A stretch of 64,000 nucleotides of DNA, from contig CM037879.1 of the NCBI GenBank assembly GCA_021292165.1, positions 22,799,817-22,863,816 on the forward strand, given 5' to 3'. This document shows positions 1 to 9,499 of this stretch, in pieces. The stretch comes from Shinisaurus crocodilurus (taxonomy: Eukaryota; Chordata; Lepidosauria; Squamata; Shinisauridae). The notes under the pieces were generated by a model. It saw only the letters and a list, made by a program, of their open reading frames with translations, made no database searches and had not been told where the DNA came from. Position 1 is the first letter of the stretch. Every line of letters begins with the position of its first letter. The position numbers and the translations under genes are program-made.

Positions 1-665
1 TGAATTGACACGGGAAACAGACCAAACAAGGAATTTACATTTGTTTACAACACCTTTAATGGAGCGGAACTAATAGACTACAGGAATTTCACAGTATAAA
101 CAGATGAGTCACAACGGGAATCAGTTGAGCGTAGCGCGGGCAATATACAATGCTTACTAGGACAGGCTATATAACAGGCTTGCTAGACACAGAGTAACAG
201 AACACCAGAGAACCTAACTCACTAGTCTTGGTCTCTCCTGCGGGCGATCACCGGTGCCGCGCCCGGGGCTGGAGGGCTGCTTGCTGACTGAAGTCAGGGG
301 CTTGATCCGTGCAGAGCGTGCACTGACTTCCAACAACCTGATGGTCAGATGTTTGCCCAGACCCCTTTCTCCAGACCCCTCCCCATCCCAGGTGATTTGT
401 CAGGCGGATCCCGCCCCACGGAGGGGTGGTACTGGGTGGGTGTTCCTGAGGGTCATCTTGCAGCTCTTTGAGACTGCAAGATGTTTTGCAACTCTTTGGG
501 GTGAATTATAAATGTGCCCTTTGTGTAAAATGTAGATGTGACCTGTTATGACTGTGCCGCCGTTGCCCAGGGTGAGGATTATGAAAGGTGGGGCTTATGC
601 AGAGCAAGGAGAAACGGGGCAGCAGGAAGGAACAAAGGTATGGGCGATCAGGCTTTCTCTCCACA
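1..665 (-). mobile_element. Solo-LTR-type retrotransposon LTR, copy A (cut by window edge)
   Basis: This long terminal repeat reads on the minus strand, and its 3' end lies outside the window. It belongs to the same family as the complete LTRs at 17237-18016 and 32626-33397. Positions 63-103 are the reverse complement of about 17799-17840, and 651-665 is the exact reverse complement of the first 15 bases of the 17237 copy. The inner edge CCACA at 661-665 mirrors the expected TGTGG start. About 97 bp of the 3' end should lie upstream of base 1. No gag, pol or env reading frame is visible. Whether this is a solo LTR or a proviral LTR cannot be decided from this window. Confidence 0.82.
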
Positions 666-1145
666 GTTATGGCCCTTTAATTCCCTCTGTATAAGTCTCA
701 TGTTTATTTCCTCTGAGTATTATGTGACAAAGGAATTCCTCTGTTTTGTTCCTATCTTGTGTTCTTCCAGCTGCCCAAACGAATGCCTGCCATAGCAGAT
801 GCCTTGGCTTCCTTTCTAGCATACGTCCCATTCTTTCTACCTTCATTTACAGCTGACTTTGAAGACATGCACTTACTGAACACTCTGAGGAATCTTGGCA
901 TATGTTAAAATTCATTTCATTTTGTAGTTAGTCATTTCCTGTGGTGTATGCTTGCAAATACATTTGGAAATGTCCTTTCGTGTGTGTTTTTCAGGCATGT
1001 ATTCAGATTTTACATCCATTATTAAAGCTGGGATAGGTAATTTTGAGGATAATCATTAAGATAATATGATGTGTCCCCTCTGCAGCCTCTTCGGCCTCAC
1101 CAGAATCTGCTCCAGGGAGCTAAGGGACTCTCCAAAACAGTTTGC
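666..1145. other. Unique-looking AT-rich stretch, no feature recognised
   Basis: I see no repeat family and no coding potential. The base composition is ordinary and AT-rich. Confidence 0.5.
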
Positions 1146-1152
1146 GAGGTAG

Positions 1153-1154
1153 GT

Positions 1155-1216
<62 letters not shown>
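1153..1216. repeat. Compound (TG)n(AG)n microsatellite
   Basis: About 13 TG units pass directly into about 18 GA units with little interruption. Open frames here on both strands (poly Cys-Val and poly Arg-Glu on one, poly Ser-Leu and His-Thr on the other) are by-products of the repeat. Confidence 0.97.
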
Positions 1217-1218
<2 letters not shown>

Positions 1219-1337
1219 GGAAGGAGTAATCCCCTCCCATCAGTGGGAGCTTCTGCTGGATCAAAGACACTTCTGGAGTGGAAACTGAAGGAGCCCTCTG
1301 GGTTGCAGAAGGGCAACTGTGAATCCAAGCCAGTGAA

Positions 1338-1591
1338 CCAGTTCACATGGCTACCCAGCGTATATTTGTAGCTATAAACGAGTGGGAGTAAGCAACCATG
1401 CTGGCTCCCAGCCAGTTGCCTACTCCCACTCAGCTGAACAACCCAGAGATGCTGACATCTGAATGTAGAATTGTGATGTCCGAATGCAGAATTGTGGGTT
1501 GTTGGGGGAGAAACAACCCAGACTTGTAACCCATGGTTTGTTCTTGGGTTACAAGTCTGAGTCCTTGGGTAGCTATGACATGCGAACCAGG
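1338..1591. mobile_element. Foldback DNA element, multi-hairpin, CTGGTTC-type ends
   Basis: The left end CCAGTTCACATGGCTACCCA pairs with the right end, whose reverse complement reads CCTGGTTCGCATGTCATAGC and continues into TACCCA. Three hairpins follow inside: GAGTGGGAGTAAGCAAC with its partner near 1418-1434, AACAACCCA with TGGGTTGTT, and AGACTTGTAACCCA with its partner near 1540-1560. There is no coding content. It belongs with the similar-ended elements near 22.5, 29.4 and 38.1 kb. No clean target duplication was found. Confidence 0.75.
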
Positions 1592-1698
1592 CCGATGTCT
1601 GTGGATGTTTCCTGAATGGATAGTCCAACAGCACAATGGGGTTTGCGATGAGTGCTTGGTACATTGTGTGTGAGAAGCAGCTGTTTGATGGATTTGGG

Positions 1699-2073
1699 GA
1701 TGCCCGTAACCCTCTGAACTCAGAGCATTACAGACATCCTATGCAGGGCAAGATAGGTTGCCTTCACCTTGCAAAACAGCTAGAGAGCCAATTTCGGATG
1801 TCTAACTGGCACACTTCAGAGCAGGAGGGAAGGAGGCTGAGGTGCTGCCAGGATACCTCATATCTTGGCGGCACTGGTCTCCTCCCCGCCCCCTAAACCC
1901 CTTCTTCAAAGTCGCTCTTACGATCTTGGAGAAGCAGCTGGCATGGTTCTTTCCAGCTGCGAGTGGGGAGGGCACTCTGAGTGTGCAGTCCCAGCTCCGA
2001 CGTTGGAGCTGGGACTCCGAAAAATCCTATGGCCCTCTAGACTCTGTCTAGGGGCCATAGAATTGCACTGCTA
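1699..2073. mobile_element. Non-autonomous DNA element, GCAATCC-end family, copy 1
   Basis: It aligns along most of its length with 40331-40760. Shared blocks include GATGCCCGTARCCCTC, GGAGGCTGAGGTGCTGCCAG, and the closing CTATGGCCC / GGGGCCATAG hairpin. The right end CCATAGAATTGCACTGC matches the end of the smaller GCAATCCTAT elements elsewhere in the window. No protein is encoded. The left boundary is approximate. Confidence 0.65.
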
Positions 2074-2074
2074 A

Positions 2075-2215
2075 TTTATTTTTTATTATTTATTTTTTAC
2101 ATTTCTAATCCGCCCAATACATAATGTTCTCTGGGCGGATTACAAACAGTTAAAAAACTGAAATGCCATAGAACTGTTCAAAATATAAAATACAATACAA
2201 TTTGGAGATAAAGAG
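2075..2215 (-). mobile_element. L2-type LINE 3' tail
   Basis: An A/T-rich tail followed by CCGCCCAATA and CTCTGGGCGGATTACAAAC is the 3' untranslated end seen at several L2 copies here (12066, 37312, 56230). Only the tail remains. Confidence 0.65.
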
Positions 2216-2404
2216 ACAGATGGTGTGAGTAGGCTGAAGGTGAAGTATGATGAGACATCAGGTTTTTCTCTGAGGCTCTGATGTGGGGGAGCAGACCTGA
2301 TGACTTTGTAAGAGTGCCTGCTTCCTACCTATGCTCTGCTTGTATAGTTATAAACGGAAATATTACAAAGACACCATAACTCTCCAGTTCTCTTTCATCC
2401 AGGG

Positions 2405-2718
2405 CAGCGTCAAGTGTAGGTATAGTTGGGCACCTGCCAAGGGCCTACACCCCACCAAGGGCCCCCTGACAAGAACCCCTGGAATTGCTCCTCCACCATT
2501 GCAACCTGCTTGTTGCAACCCCTGGCCCAGACAACAGTGGTAGTGAGAAGGAGGAGCAGGAGATGCCACTGGCTACTTGCTCACTCTTTGCCTGTCAAGC
2601 GAACAAGTGGGAGCAATGATGAGAAAGGGAAGGAGAAGCAATAGCAGCTGGTGACAATGGCAATGAGAAAGTAGACTCACTGAGGGAGGGGCCCCATAGA
2701 GGGTGTCTTCCCCAAGGG
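2405..2718 (-). repeat. Unclassified interspersed repeat C, copy 1
   Basis: It is an inverted copy of 48282-48612. Shared blocks are CACTGAGGGAGGGG near 2678, CAATGGCAATGAGAAAG-like sequence, AGGAGGAGCA, and the CCTGCCAAGGGCC end. A shorter relative lies at 33548-33685. I do not recognise the family and see no coding sequence. Confidence 0.65.
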
Positions 2719-2821
2719 CTTTCATCCAAGGAAAACTAACCCCGTTTAGTACTGCCTTTGAAATTGATCACCACTCCAGGAAATGGGGAGTATAGAAGAA
2801 TACTTTAGATTTTTGCTGGCT

Positions 2822-2978
2822 ATGAATGATGGGAGTTGTGATCCAGTACATCTAGAGGGCACCAGGTTGGGGAAAGCTATTCTAGCATCAGACCAAAATG
2901 GCCATCCTGGGTGAGAATGATGGATGTTGCAGTCCTTTATGTTTGGAGGGCATTAGGTTGGGGAAGGCTGCTTTAGGG
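2822..2978. mobile_element. Two partial copies of the ACTACAACTCCCATC / GGTTGGGGAA element
   Basis: GATGGGAGTTGT is followed by ACATCTAGAGGGCACCAGG and TTGGGGAAAGCT, and a second degraded copy follows at 2915-2978. Both are right halves of the palindromic element seen more fully at 12641-12748, 30780-30905 and 45414-45547. Confidence 0.6.
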
Positions 2979-3096
2979 CATCAGTTTACGTGCAGCTGCT
3001 AAGGTGAGTGAATTTACTTCCTGCTTGTATTGTGTTGCCTTCTAAGATGATGCACAAGCTGGGATTGATTTCATTTTGTGCAAGGTTATTAGCAAC

Positions 3097-3489
3097 TAGG
3101 GATGTGTAAGGATCTCATGGGGGGGGTAGAAGTCCGGTGAACTCGCCAGGCTCGACCCCCCCAAACTCTGTCCGACCTACCTGCTTCCCTGGCTTGACTT
3201 GAGTTCTCCTGAGCCAAGCCAGGGAAGCAACTTCTGGGTTCCCAGTGGAGAGCTTTTTACGAAGAAAATGGCGTAAGATACATTAAAAACGGCCATGATT
3301 TGCACAAGTCATGCAAATCGTGGCCGCTTTTAACTTATCTTACATCATTTTCTACGTAAAAAGCGCTCCGCTGGGAACCCGGAAGTCCGGCAAGTGACTC
3401 GGCCAGCGTTCACTTTTGGCCCAGCTCAGCGGGTGCAATGCTCGCCTAGCATCCAGTGAGTCAGGTAGTGGGCAGATCACCCACCACTA
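3097..3489. mobile_element. hAT-like foldback MITE with 8-bp target duplication
   Basis: The element begins TAGGGATGTG and ends CACCCACCACTA. It is flanked by TTAGCAAC on both sides (3089-3096 and 3490-3497). An 8-bp duplication is the hAT signature. The interior is a long hairpin centred near 3305: CTTTTTACG..AAAATGGCGTAAGAT pairs with ATCTTACATCATTTTCTACGTAAAAAG. No transposase is encoded. The copy at 8701-9049 shares its ends and target preference. Confidence 0.85.
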
Positions 3490-3614
3490 TTAGCAACATC
3501 TTCCCTCTTCGCTATTCTGTACATCTGCCTACTAACATGCTATTTAGATCTCATTTGTGTATGTTCCCCAGTGTCTCACTTTTGTACATGGTTGGGTGTG
3601 GAAATGAGCTTTAG

Positions 3615-3702
3615 GTTTCATAGATCATAGAGTTAGAAGGAGCCTACAAGGCTATCGAGTCCAACCCCCTGCGCAGGTAACTAGAGGAGGGGTCTCCCAT
3701 CC
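3615..3702 (-). mobile_element. 5S-headed SINE, truncated copy
   Basis: On the minus strand this is the CR1-like tail and middle of the 5S-SINE. It runs from TTTCATAGATCATAGAGTT to GGGGTCTCCCATCC. The 5S head is missing, replaced by the G-rich block that follows. Confidence 0.75.
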
Positions 3703-3706
3703 TTTT

Positions 3707-4012
3707 ATGTGTCTGGGGGGGCTTCGGCGCGGCGGGGCTTCGGCAGGGGAGGGGCTTCGGCGGCGGCGGGTGCAGGTACGGGGGTGGCGGGGGGGGTGGC
3801 AGCGGGGGTCCTGGGGGGGCTTTGGCAGTGGCGGGGCTTCGGCAGCGGTGGGTGCAGGTACGGTGTCTGGGGGTGTCTGGGGGTGGCGGCGGGAGTCTCC
3901 CCTCGTACATTTCCCACCCTAGGCTTATACTGGAGGCAATAAGTTTTCCCAGTTTTTTGGGGTGAAATTAGGGGCCTCGACTTATATTTGGGTCGACTTA
4001 TACTTGTATACC
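3707..4012. mobile_element. DNA-transposon end with internal G-rich minisatellite
   Basis: Positions 3710-3900 are a strongly G-biased array built on GGGGCTTCGGC and GGTGCAGGTAC motifs. Positions 3906-4012 (CCCACCCTAGGCTTATACTG ... GGTCGACTTATACTTG) resemble the terminal region of Tigger-like mariner elements whose ends read TATACTCGAGTATAAG; that assignment rests on memory of the family. The other terminus is not visible. Proline-rich and glycine-rich open frames across the array are compositional. Confidence 0.5.
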
Positions 4013-4437
4013 TATTTTCATCTGAAAGACGTTATGGGGATGTAATAGAGAAGTTTAAAGAGCAATGGATAGGACATAAAAATCTGTTTGGAATGTATAT
4101 GTTTATATGAATTTCCATACCAATTGATTGAAACAAAGGATGTGTTTTTTTCTCAAAAGCTAAGAACAGCATTTTGTTTTATAGAATAAGAATTTATAGA
4201 AATCAGTAGGCTTCATTAGCTAGTTCCTTTTATATGTTACAACTCTGTTTCTTTTGCTTAAACTCTTTGCTACAGTTTGATTTTTTATTGTGGTTTGAGG
4301 GTTTTATATTTTTGTAGTGTAGTCAAATATGCCATATGAAGCTTAGCCACATACACTTCAATCCATTAGAATGTTTGGAAAAGGACTGGGGTTTTCTGAT
4401 CCAGATTTTCTTGGCACCACTTTATTAAAGCACCTGC

Positions 4438-4475
<38 letters not shown>

Positions 4476-5122
4476 AAAGACTTTGCATCCATCTGGCTTG
4501 GTTACATGTGAACTGCCTACATTATGTCAAGTGCAATAAAGACAGGAATAAAAACAAAACTATTATCAGCTAAGGGCTTGCAGAGACAATCTAATTTTAT
4601 TTTATTTTTTGAGCTATGGGATCAACTTTCCACCTAGACTCATGCTAGCAGTGGTCCTGCAATAGTAGTGTGTTAACAAGCATAAGCGGGGTGGAGAGAA
4701 AGAGAGGCATACCAGTGGAGTGGGTCTTGATGCACATAAAAAACTCATTCCCCCTTTAAAAATGTAACTGGGGAGCACAAGTGGTCCCTCCATGGCTAGA
4801 AAGGAAGAAAGCACAAATACTTGAAGAAAAAAATTAAAACCTCACAAAAGTTCTTGAAATGGGTACAGAGCAATGGGGGACGTTACTGCAGTGATGATAG
4901 TTACTATGCACTTTAAAAAAAATGTCTACAGTGAAGGAGCACTCACCTTTTACAGAACTAAAGAGACTTTTAATGGTTTGGGGGTTTGTTTGTTTTTAAC
5001 ACAGCACCCAAAACTATATTGCATGGTGGGGGAGGATATGGATTGTATCTCCTTTGGTTGTCATCGCAGGTACTATCCAATAAGTGTTCGTAACAATCAC
5101 TCTTGTCCACAGTTCTATCACA
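4013..5122. other. AT-rich stretch, no gene seen
   Basis: Apart from the TC microsatellite at 4442-4473, I see no recognisable repeat, splice-bounded frame or RNA gene. Confidence 0.5.
4442..4473. repeat. (TC)n microsatellite
   Basis: Sixteen uninterrupted TC units. Confidence 0.97.
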
Positions 5123-5311
5123 GGGGGAAAGGGCCATAGTTCAGTGCACATGCTTTGCATGCAGAAGGTCCCAGGTTCAATCCCCGCCCTCTCCAGGTAG
5201 GGCAGGAAAAATGCGTGCCTGAAACCCTGGAGAGACACTGCCAGTCAGTGTCGACAATACTGGGCAAGATGGACCGATGGTCTGAATCAGTATAAGGCAC
5301 CTTTCTCAGGC
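5123..5311 (+). mobile_element. tRNA-derived SINE
   Basis: The head GGGCCATAGTTCAGTGCACA resembles a pol III A box region and AGGTTCAATCCCC a B box. A conserved body with CCTGAAACCCTGGAGAG and CAATACTGGGCAAGATGGAC follows, then CAGTATAAGGC. Five further copies lie at 15229, 16683, 21201, 35690 and 36262. It is a SINE, not a tRNA gene: the cloverleaf is degraded and a 3' body is attached. Confidence 0.88.
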
Positions 5312-5502
5312 CCCTGGCTGTCCCAGTTCTGGGCAAAACAAGGCATGATAGAGACAGCCACAGTTCCAAACTACAGAAAAGTATTGCATGAGAAAAATGA
5401 CCCCCAAATCCAGAGGAAGTTCTTTGGTTTTGTGCAAGCTCCTACACCAGGATTTGCATATGCTCTTTACTTTTTCATAGGCCACTAGAGTTTATATGCT
5501 AT

Positions 5503-5593
5503 AGGCTATAATTCTGTACATACTGACCTGGGAGTAAGTCCCATTAAACTAAATGGGGCTTACTTCTGTGTAAACATGTGTAGGAGTGCACTG
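5503..5593 (-). mobile_element. GCAATCCTAT palindromic MITE, type a
   Basis: The centre is a near-perfect hairpin: GACCTGGGAGTAAGTCCCATT pairs with AATGGGGCTTACTTCTGTGT. Degenerate GCAATCCTAT-like ends flank it. The same element recurs at 44079-44159 and 56713-56804. Confidence 0.8.
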
Positions 5594-5599
5594 ACAGTG

Positions 5600-6042
5600 C
5601 ACACTATTATTCACTTTGTTTCTCATACTGTAACACAATCCCAGATACAGTGTGGCACAAGATTTCATGGAACAGCACACTCACACATGTTATCTTGCTT
5701 TGAATCCAAGCCAATATCAAAAGGAGTGCAGGTAAGGCTGGTTCTGTTCATAAGGTACAACAAATTTAGGTATTTTCCAGATCCTTGCAATCTAATAATC
5801 AGTTATTAGGAGTCTGAAGACATCCATAATTTAGGAATTTCTGTCCTAGCAGCTACTAATAAATTTGGTGCCAGCTCCACATCTATTCTTATGACAGCTT
5901 TGGCCAAAAAGCTAAGAAGATAACATTGTCTCTGCTGAGAAACCTCATCCATTTGGCTCCTCGACCCCTCAGCTGCCACCTAGCAGCAGCCATTCCATCA
6001 GTTTCTTTTTTCCACAATGGCCACTTTAAGGTCAGTGATAGA
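5600..6042. other. No feature recognised
   Basis: Mixed-composition single-copy sequence. I see no repeat family or coding signal. Confidence 0.45.
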
Positions 6043-6389
6043 GGGCTTGTCTACACAAGGCTGTTAATCCGCTGCATTTACTTTAGGTTTTGCTGCAGAA
6101 TTGAGAATCAAGCTCTACACCACAAGCATTTCCTCTCCTCCTTTTCTGTTGTGTAACCTCTAGGTGGCACTGTGGTATAGTACAAATACACAAGAGGAAA
6201 TGGCACTTCTTTTGCCATCAGAAATAATACCCCATTTTCCCTTCTCTAAAATAACTCATGGAAAGTGCTGTTTACAAACAGAGGCAAAACGGGGGTGGGT
6301 GGGTCACGACATTGTGTAAAGAATCCATAAACAACCGTGAGTAGGGATTGATGAGCACACAACAAATGCTTCATGTAGAAAAGGTGTCC
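6043..6389. mobile_element. TIR element CTACATGAGGC, copy 1
   Basis: The left end GGGCTTGTCTACACAAGGC and right end GCTTCATGTAGAAAAGGTGTCC are imperfect inverted repeats. It aligns end to end with 8485-9185 once the insertion there is removed, and partly with 9238-9499. It encodes no recognisable protein and is probably a non-autonomous DNA transposon. Confidence 0.75.
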
Positions 6390-6849
6390 TGTAAAGCTAA
6401 AGTGTTGCTGCCACTGGTTTCTGAATATTGCCATCTCTGATGGCAGATTTGTGTCCATTTATTCTTTTCTGTAGAGATTGACCTGTTTGCCCAGTGTAGA
6501 ATGCAGAATCGCATTGCTGATCAAAGATGGCCAAGAAACCTCCAAGAGAGATTAGTGCAAAAGGCTGCTAAGTTAGATTTAAACCTGTTGATAATTCTGT
6601 CACCAGAGGCTTGAATTGGGATAAAGGATTTTTAAAATTATTATTATCACACTACATGTGTTAATTGGCTCACCTAGTGCCAGGATGTTTGTGTTATCAG
6701 CAACAGCTGCACTGTGAATGACCACTGTTAATATAGGATTGTCACTTTCTGTATTGAGTTTCCTACTGACCTCACTGTTTACAGTTCTTCCCCCGCACAC
6801 ACACGCACACACCATATGTACCGTATATAAACCTGAAACTCTCGATAAT
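6390..6849. other. No feature recognised
   Basis: Single-copy looking sequence with a short CA-rich run near 6795-6812. Confidence 0.45.
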
Positions 6850-6981
6850 ACTCCGGGCATCTGATGAAGTGGGTGGGCTATAGTCCACAAAAGCTTATGC
6901 CAGAATAAATTTATTAGTCTTTAAGGTGCCACAAGACACTTTGTTTTTGCTGCAATAGACTAACAGGGCTACTCTCCGGAA
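6850..6981 (+). mobile_element. Retroelement 3' relic with hammerhead-like core
   Basis: CTGATGA at 6861-6867 is followed by a hairpin (TGGGC, loop TATA, GTCCA) and then CAAAAGCTTATGCC. In comparable amniote repeats, as I remember them, the triplet after the hairpin reads GAAA, which would give a CUGAUGA, stem II, GAAA arrangement as in hammerhead ribozymes. Here the G is A and the stem carries a four-base duplication, so activity is unlikely. The tail AATAAATTTATTAGTCTTTA and GGTGCCACAAGAC follows. Family assignment (possibly Penelope-like) is uncertain. Confidence 0.5.
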
Positions 6982-8154
6982 GCGGAAAACAAACTGCCCT
7001 TGTGACTTTACTTACTACCAGGACTTTATATTTGCATTTTCTTTTGGCTAATATAATTTCTCCATAGAGTTTTACCCACCCACCCCCCGGAGTTGTGGCA
7101 AGCATACATTCTTTTCATAAATTAATTTGTCCTTGCAAAGCATAATGTCAGCATCTTTTTATTCCCTTTTGTGCTTGACATTTAATAGTTGTTTTTGGGT
7201 TTTTTTCTTTTCCCCCATGGCAAAAGATACTGCTCTGTTATTTAGGTAGTAGAGGAGGAGAGGGGAAGGTTAAGCCAAAAGCAATAAAAAAGAAAAGGGG
7301 GGGGGAGCATAACCGCAATTAAATGTCAGCTGATCAGCTTTTAGAAAACAGTTGGCTCCTTCTCTCCCCTTCTCCACACTCCTTCCTTCAAAGTGCTGTA
7401 ATTTAGCAGCAAGCCAAAGCAGCAGATGAAGCACTTGTTTTATGCAGCCAGCTTTTAGCAATGTGTTACTGGTTATTCAAAGGCGAAATGAGATGTGAAA
7501 CATGAACTGTCTCTCCTCCCCAATGTGGGTCCATTAAATTATAGAGACAATATTGTAGTGCTTAGCTGGCATGTTTATTGCAAGATGTATCTCATTATTA
7601 TATACTAGAGAAATGAGTACTTGTAATGAACCAATTAGCAAGGGGGCAGCTATTCAGTTTAGATTATTACCCTCATTTGATAGGTTGGTAAGCAGATATT
7701 TCCCAAAGCTGTACAGTCAGTAGCAGAGGTGAAAATGGGGCCTTTTTAACACACAACTATATATATTTAAAAAATTTCCTTTGTGAACGCACAAATTTTG
7801 TACAGCACAAAAGGAGTATGTGATTCTTGATGCACTGAAGTATAAGATGATGACATGCATATATTCAAAGAGAAATGTTCATATTCGGTGCTCAGTTTGT
7901 AAGATAATTCATTTCAATTGCTCAGGGCACTGGATGAAGCAACTATGTAATTAAAAAGTTTCTGAAATGTGTGCAGAAATCCACTTATTTGGCTACTTTC
8001 TTTGTGTTGCACACTTTTATTTTATAGAATCTGTTTTTTGTTTCAGTTGCTTTGAGGCACAGTGGGAACAGTTTTGGGGGGCTGATTCAGATTGTTGAGA
8101 GGTATTAAGTCAATGAGGATGGGTGTAGGGCAGCTGCTGCCTGGGGGGGCGTTA
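6982..8154. other. Mostly single-copy AT-rich DNA with a MIR relic
   Basis: It holds a G run at 7297-7306, a MIR-like relic at 7664-7742 and AT-rich sequence. No gene is recognised. Positions 7034-7059 match 16874-16899 exactly over 26 bases. Confidence 0.45.
7664..7742 (-). mobile_element. MIR-like CORE-SINE relic
   Basis: ATTACCCTCATTTGATAGG followed by GTACAGTCAGTAGCAGAGGT matches the order of the MIR core on the reverse strand: a conserved ATCCCCATTTTACAG-like block, then a CACACAGCTAGTAAGTGGCAG-like block. It is old and fragmentary. Confidence 0.5.
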
Positions 8155-8208
8155 TGGGAATTGTAGTCAAATACATCTGGAGGGCATCAGGTTGGGGAAG
8201 GCTGGTGT
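8155..8208. mobile_element. Half copy of the ACTACAACTCCC / GGTTGGGGAA element
   Basis: GGGAATTGTAGTC, ACATCTGGAGGGCATCAGG and TTGGGGAAGGCTGG form one arm only. Confidence 0.65.
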
Positions 8209-8484
8209 TGGGCCATTGGGATGTACTGGATTATTTGTGCTGAGTGATGTTTCTTAACTACTACAAATGTTAGCAACCCTCACTTCCAGTTTCTAAATAG
8301 CACAATTAAGCTGACTTGGTCAGAAAAAATAAAAGGAAATGTGATATAGTTGTCCCAGGACTGTGTTTCTTCCCTACAACACCAGAATACATGTGATAGA
8401 TTTCCTATTGGACCATTGTCTCAGATTAAAAAAACCTCCCTACACGTTTTTTGGGGGGGAGTTTCTGACCATCAGGTTCTCCCT

Positions 8485-9185
8485 GGGCTTTTCTACATGA
8501 GGCTGTTAATCCACTGCATCTGTTTTTGGTTTCATCACAAATTGAGATCCGAGCGCTACACAAGGAGCATTTCCTGCTTTTCCACTACATAACCTCTAAG
8601 TGGCACTGTGGTATTACAGAAAAGCACAAATACACAAGATGAAATGGCTCTTTCTTTTGCCATCAGAAATAATACCCCATTTCCTCTGCTCTAAAAAAAT
8701 TAGGGATATGCGCGGTTCTCGATAGGGAGTGGAAGTGGGGGTGAATGCGCCCCGCTCGACCTCTATGAGCCCTGTGGCACTTACCTTTTCCCTGGCTCAG
8801 CACATCTCCCCAGAGAGGAGCCAGGGAGAGGTACCTCTGGGTCCCCAGCACTGCGGTTTTAACATAAGTACCATAGAAAACCACCTCAAAACGGTGGTTT
8901 TCTATGGTATTTACATGAAAAACGCAGCGCCGGGGACCCGGAAGTGACGCAACGGGACTCCAGCAGGTATTTACCTGCTTTTTTCAGGTAAATACCACAG
9001 AAAACCACCTTAAAATGGTTGCGTCCCAACAGGTACGTGTACATCACTAAAAAAAAACCCCACAGAAAGTGCTGTTTACAAACACAAGCAAAATTGGAGA
9101 GTCTCAATGTTGTCTAAAGAACCTGTAAAGAATCGTGAGTAGGAATGATGAGTGCACAACAAATGCCTCATGTAGAAAAGGTCCC
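8485..9185. mobile_element. TIR element CTACATGAGGC, copy 2, interrupted
   Basis: Ends GGGCTTTTCTACATGAGGC and GCCTCATGTAGAAAAGGTCCC are inverted repeats. The element is split at 8700/9050 by a different transposon. Without that insert and its duplicated target it is about 344 bp, against 347 bp for the copy at 6043-6389. Confidence 0.82.
8701..9049. mobile_element. TAGGGATRTG foldback MITE nested in another element
   Basis: It starts TAGGGATATGCGC and ends GTACATCACTA. The flanks are AAAAAAAT and AAAAAAAA, consistent with an 8-bp duplication in an A-rich site. The interior has a hairpin with arms AAAACCACC..AAAAC and GTTTTCTATGGT near 8870-8905. It shares ends with 3097-3489. GC-rich blocks GGTCCCCAGCACTGCGG and CGCAGCGCCGGGGACCC pair with each other. 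Confidence 0.85.
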
Positions 9186-9237
9186 TGAAACTCTGCTTTG
9201 TCACTTGGAAAGTGATTGTGGTATATAGCAACAGCAC

Positions 9238-9499
9238 TCACTTTTCCTTTTCTGCTACATAACCTCTAGGTGGTGCTCTGCTATAGTGGAATATTGCAAT
9301 TACACAAGTAGGACAATACCTTTTCTTTCACTTTCAGAAATAATACCCCATTTCCCCCTCCTCCAACCCACCCACCCCGGGAAAGTACTCTTAAAAAACA
9401 GAAGCAAAACTGGAGGGTCATGACAACATCATCTGAAAAACCGATAAAGAACTGTGAGTTAGGAATCATGAGCACACAATAAATGCTTCATGTAGAAAA
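9238..9499. mobile_element. TIR element CTACATGAGGC, copy 3, left-truncated
   Basis: CTACATAACCTCTAGGTGG, CAGAAATAATACCCCATTTC and GCTTCATGTAGAAAA occur in the same order as in copies 1 and 2. The left end is missing. It lies about 50 bp after copy 2 in the same orientation. Confidence 0.78.

Noticed and set aside
1..665. Possible full provirus starting at the window edge
   Set aside because: Only LTR sequence is visible. Nothing inside the window shows an internal retroviral region.
1056..1664. 202-residue minus-strand open frame with Ser-Leu and His-Thr repeats
   Set aside because: It is the translation of the TG/AG microsatellite and the adjoining foldback element, with no domain.
3644..3942. 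Proline-rich and glycine-rich frames on both strands
   Set aside because: They are produced by the G-rich minisatellite.
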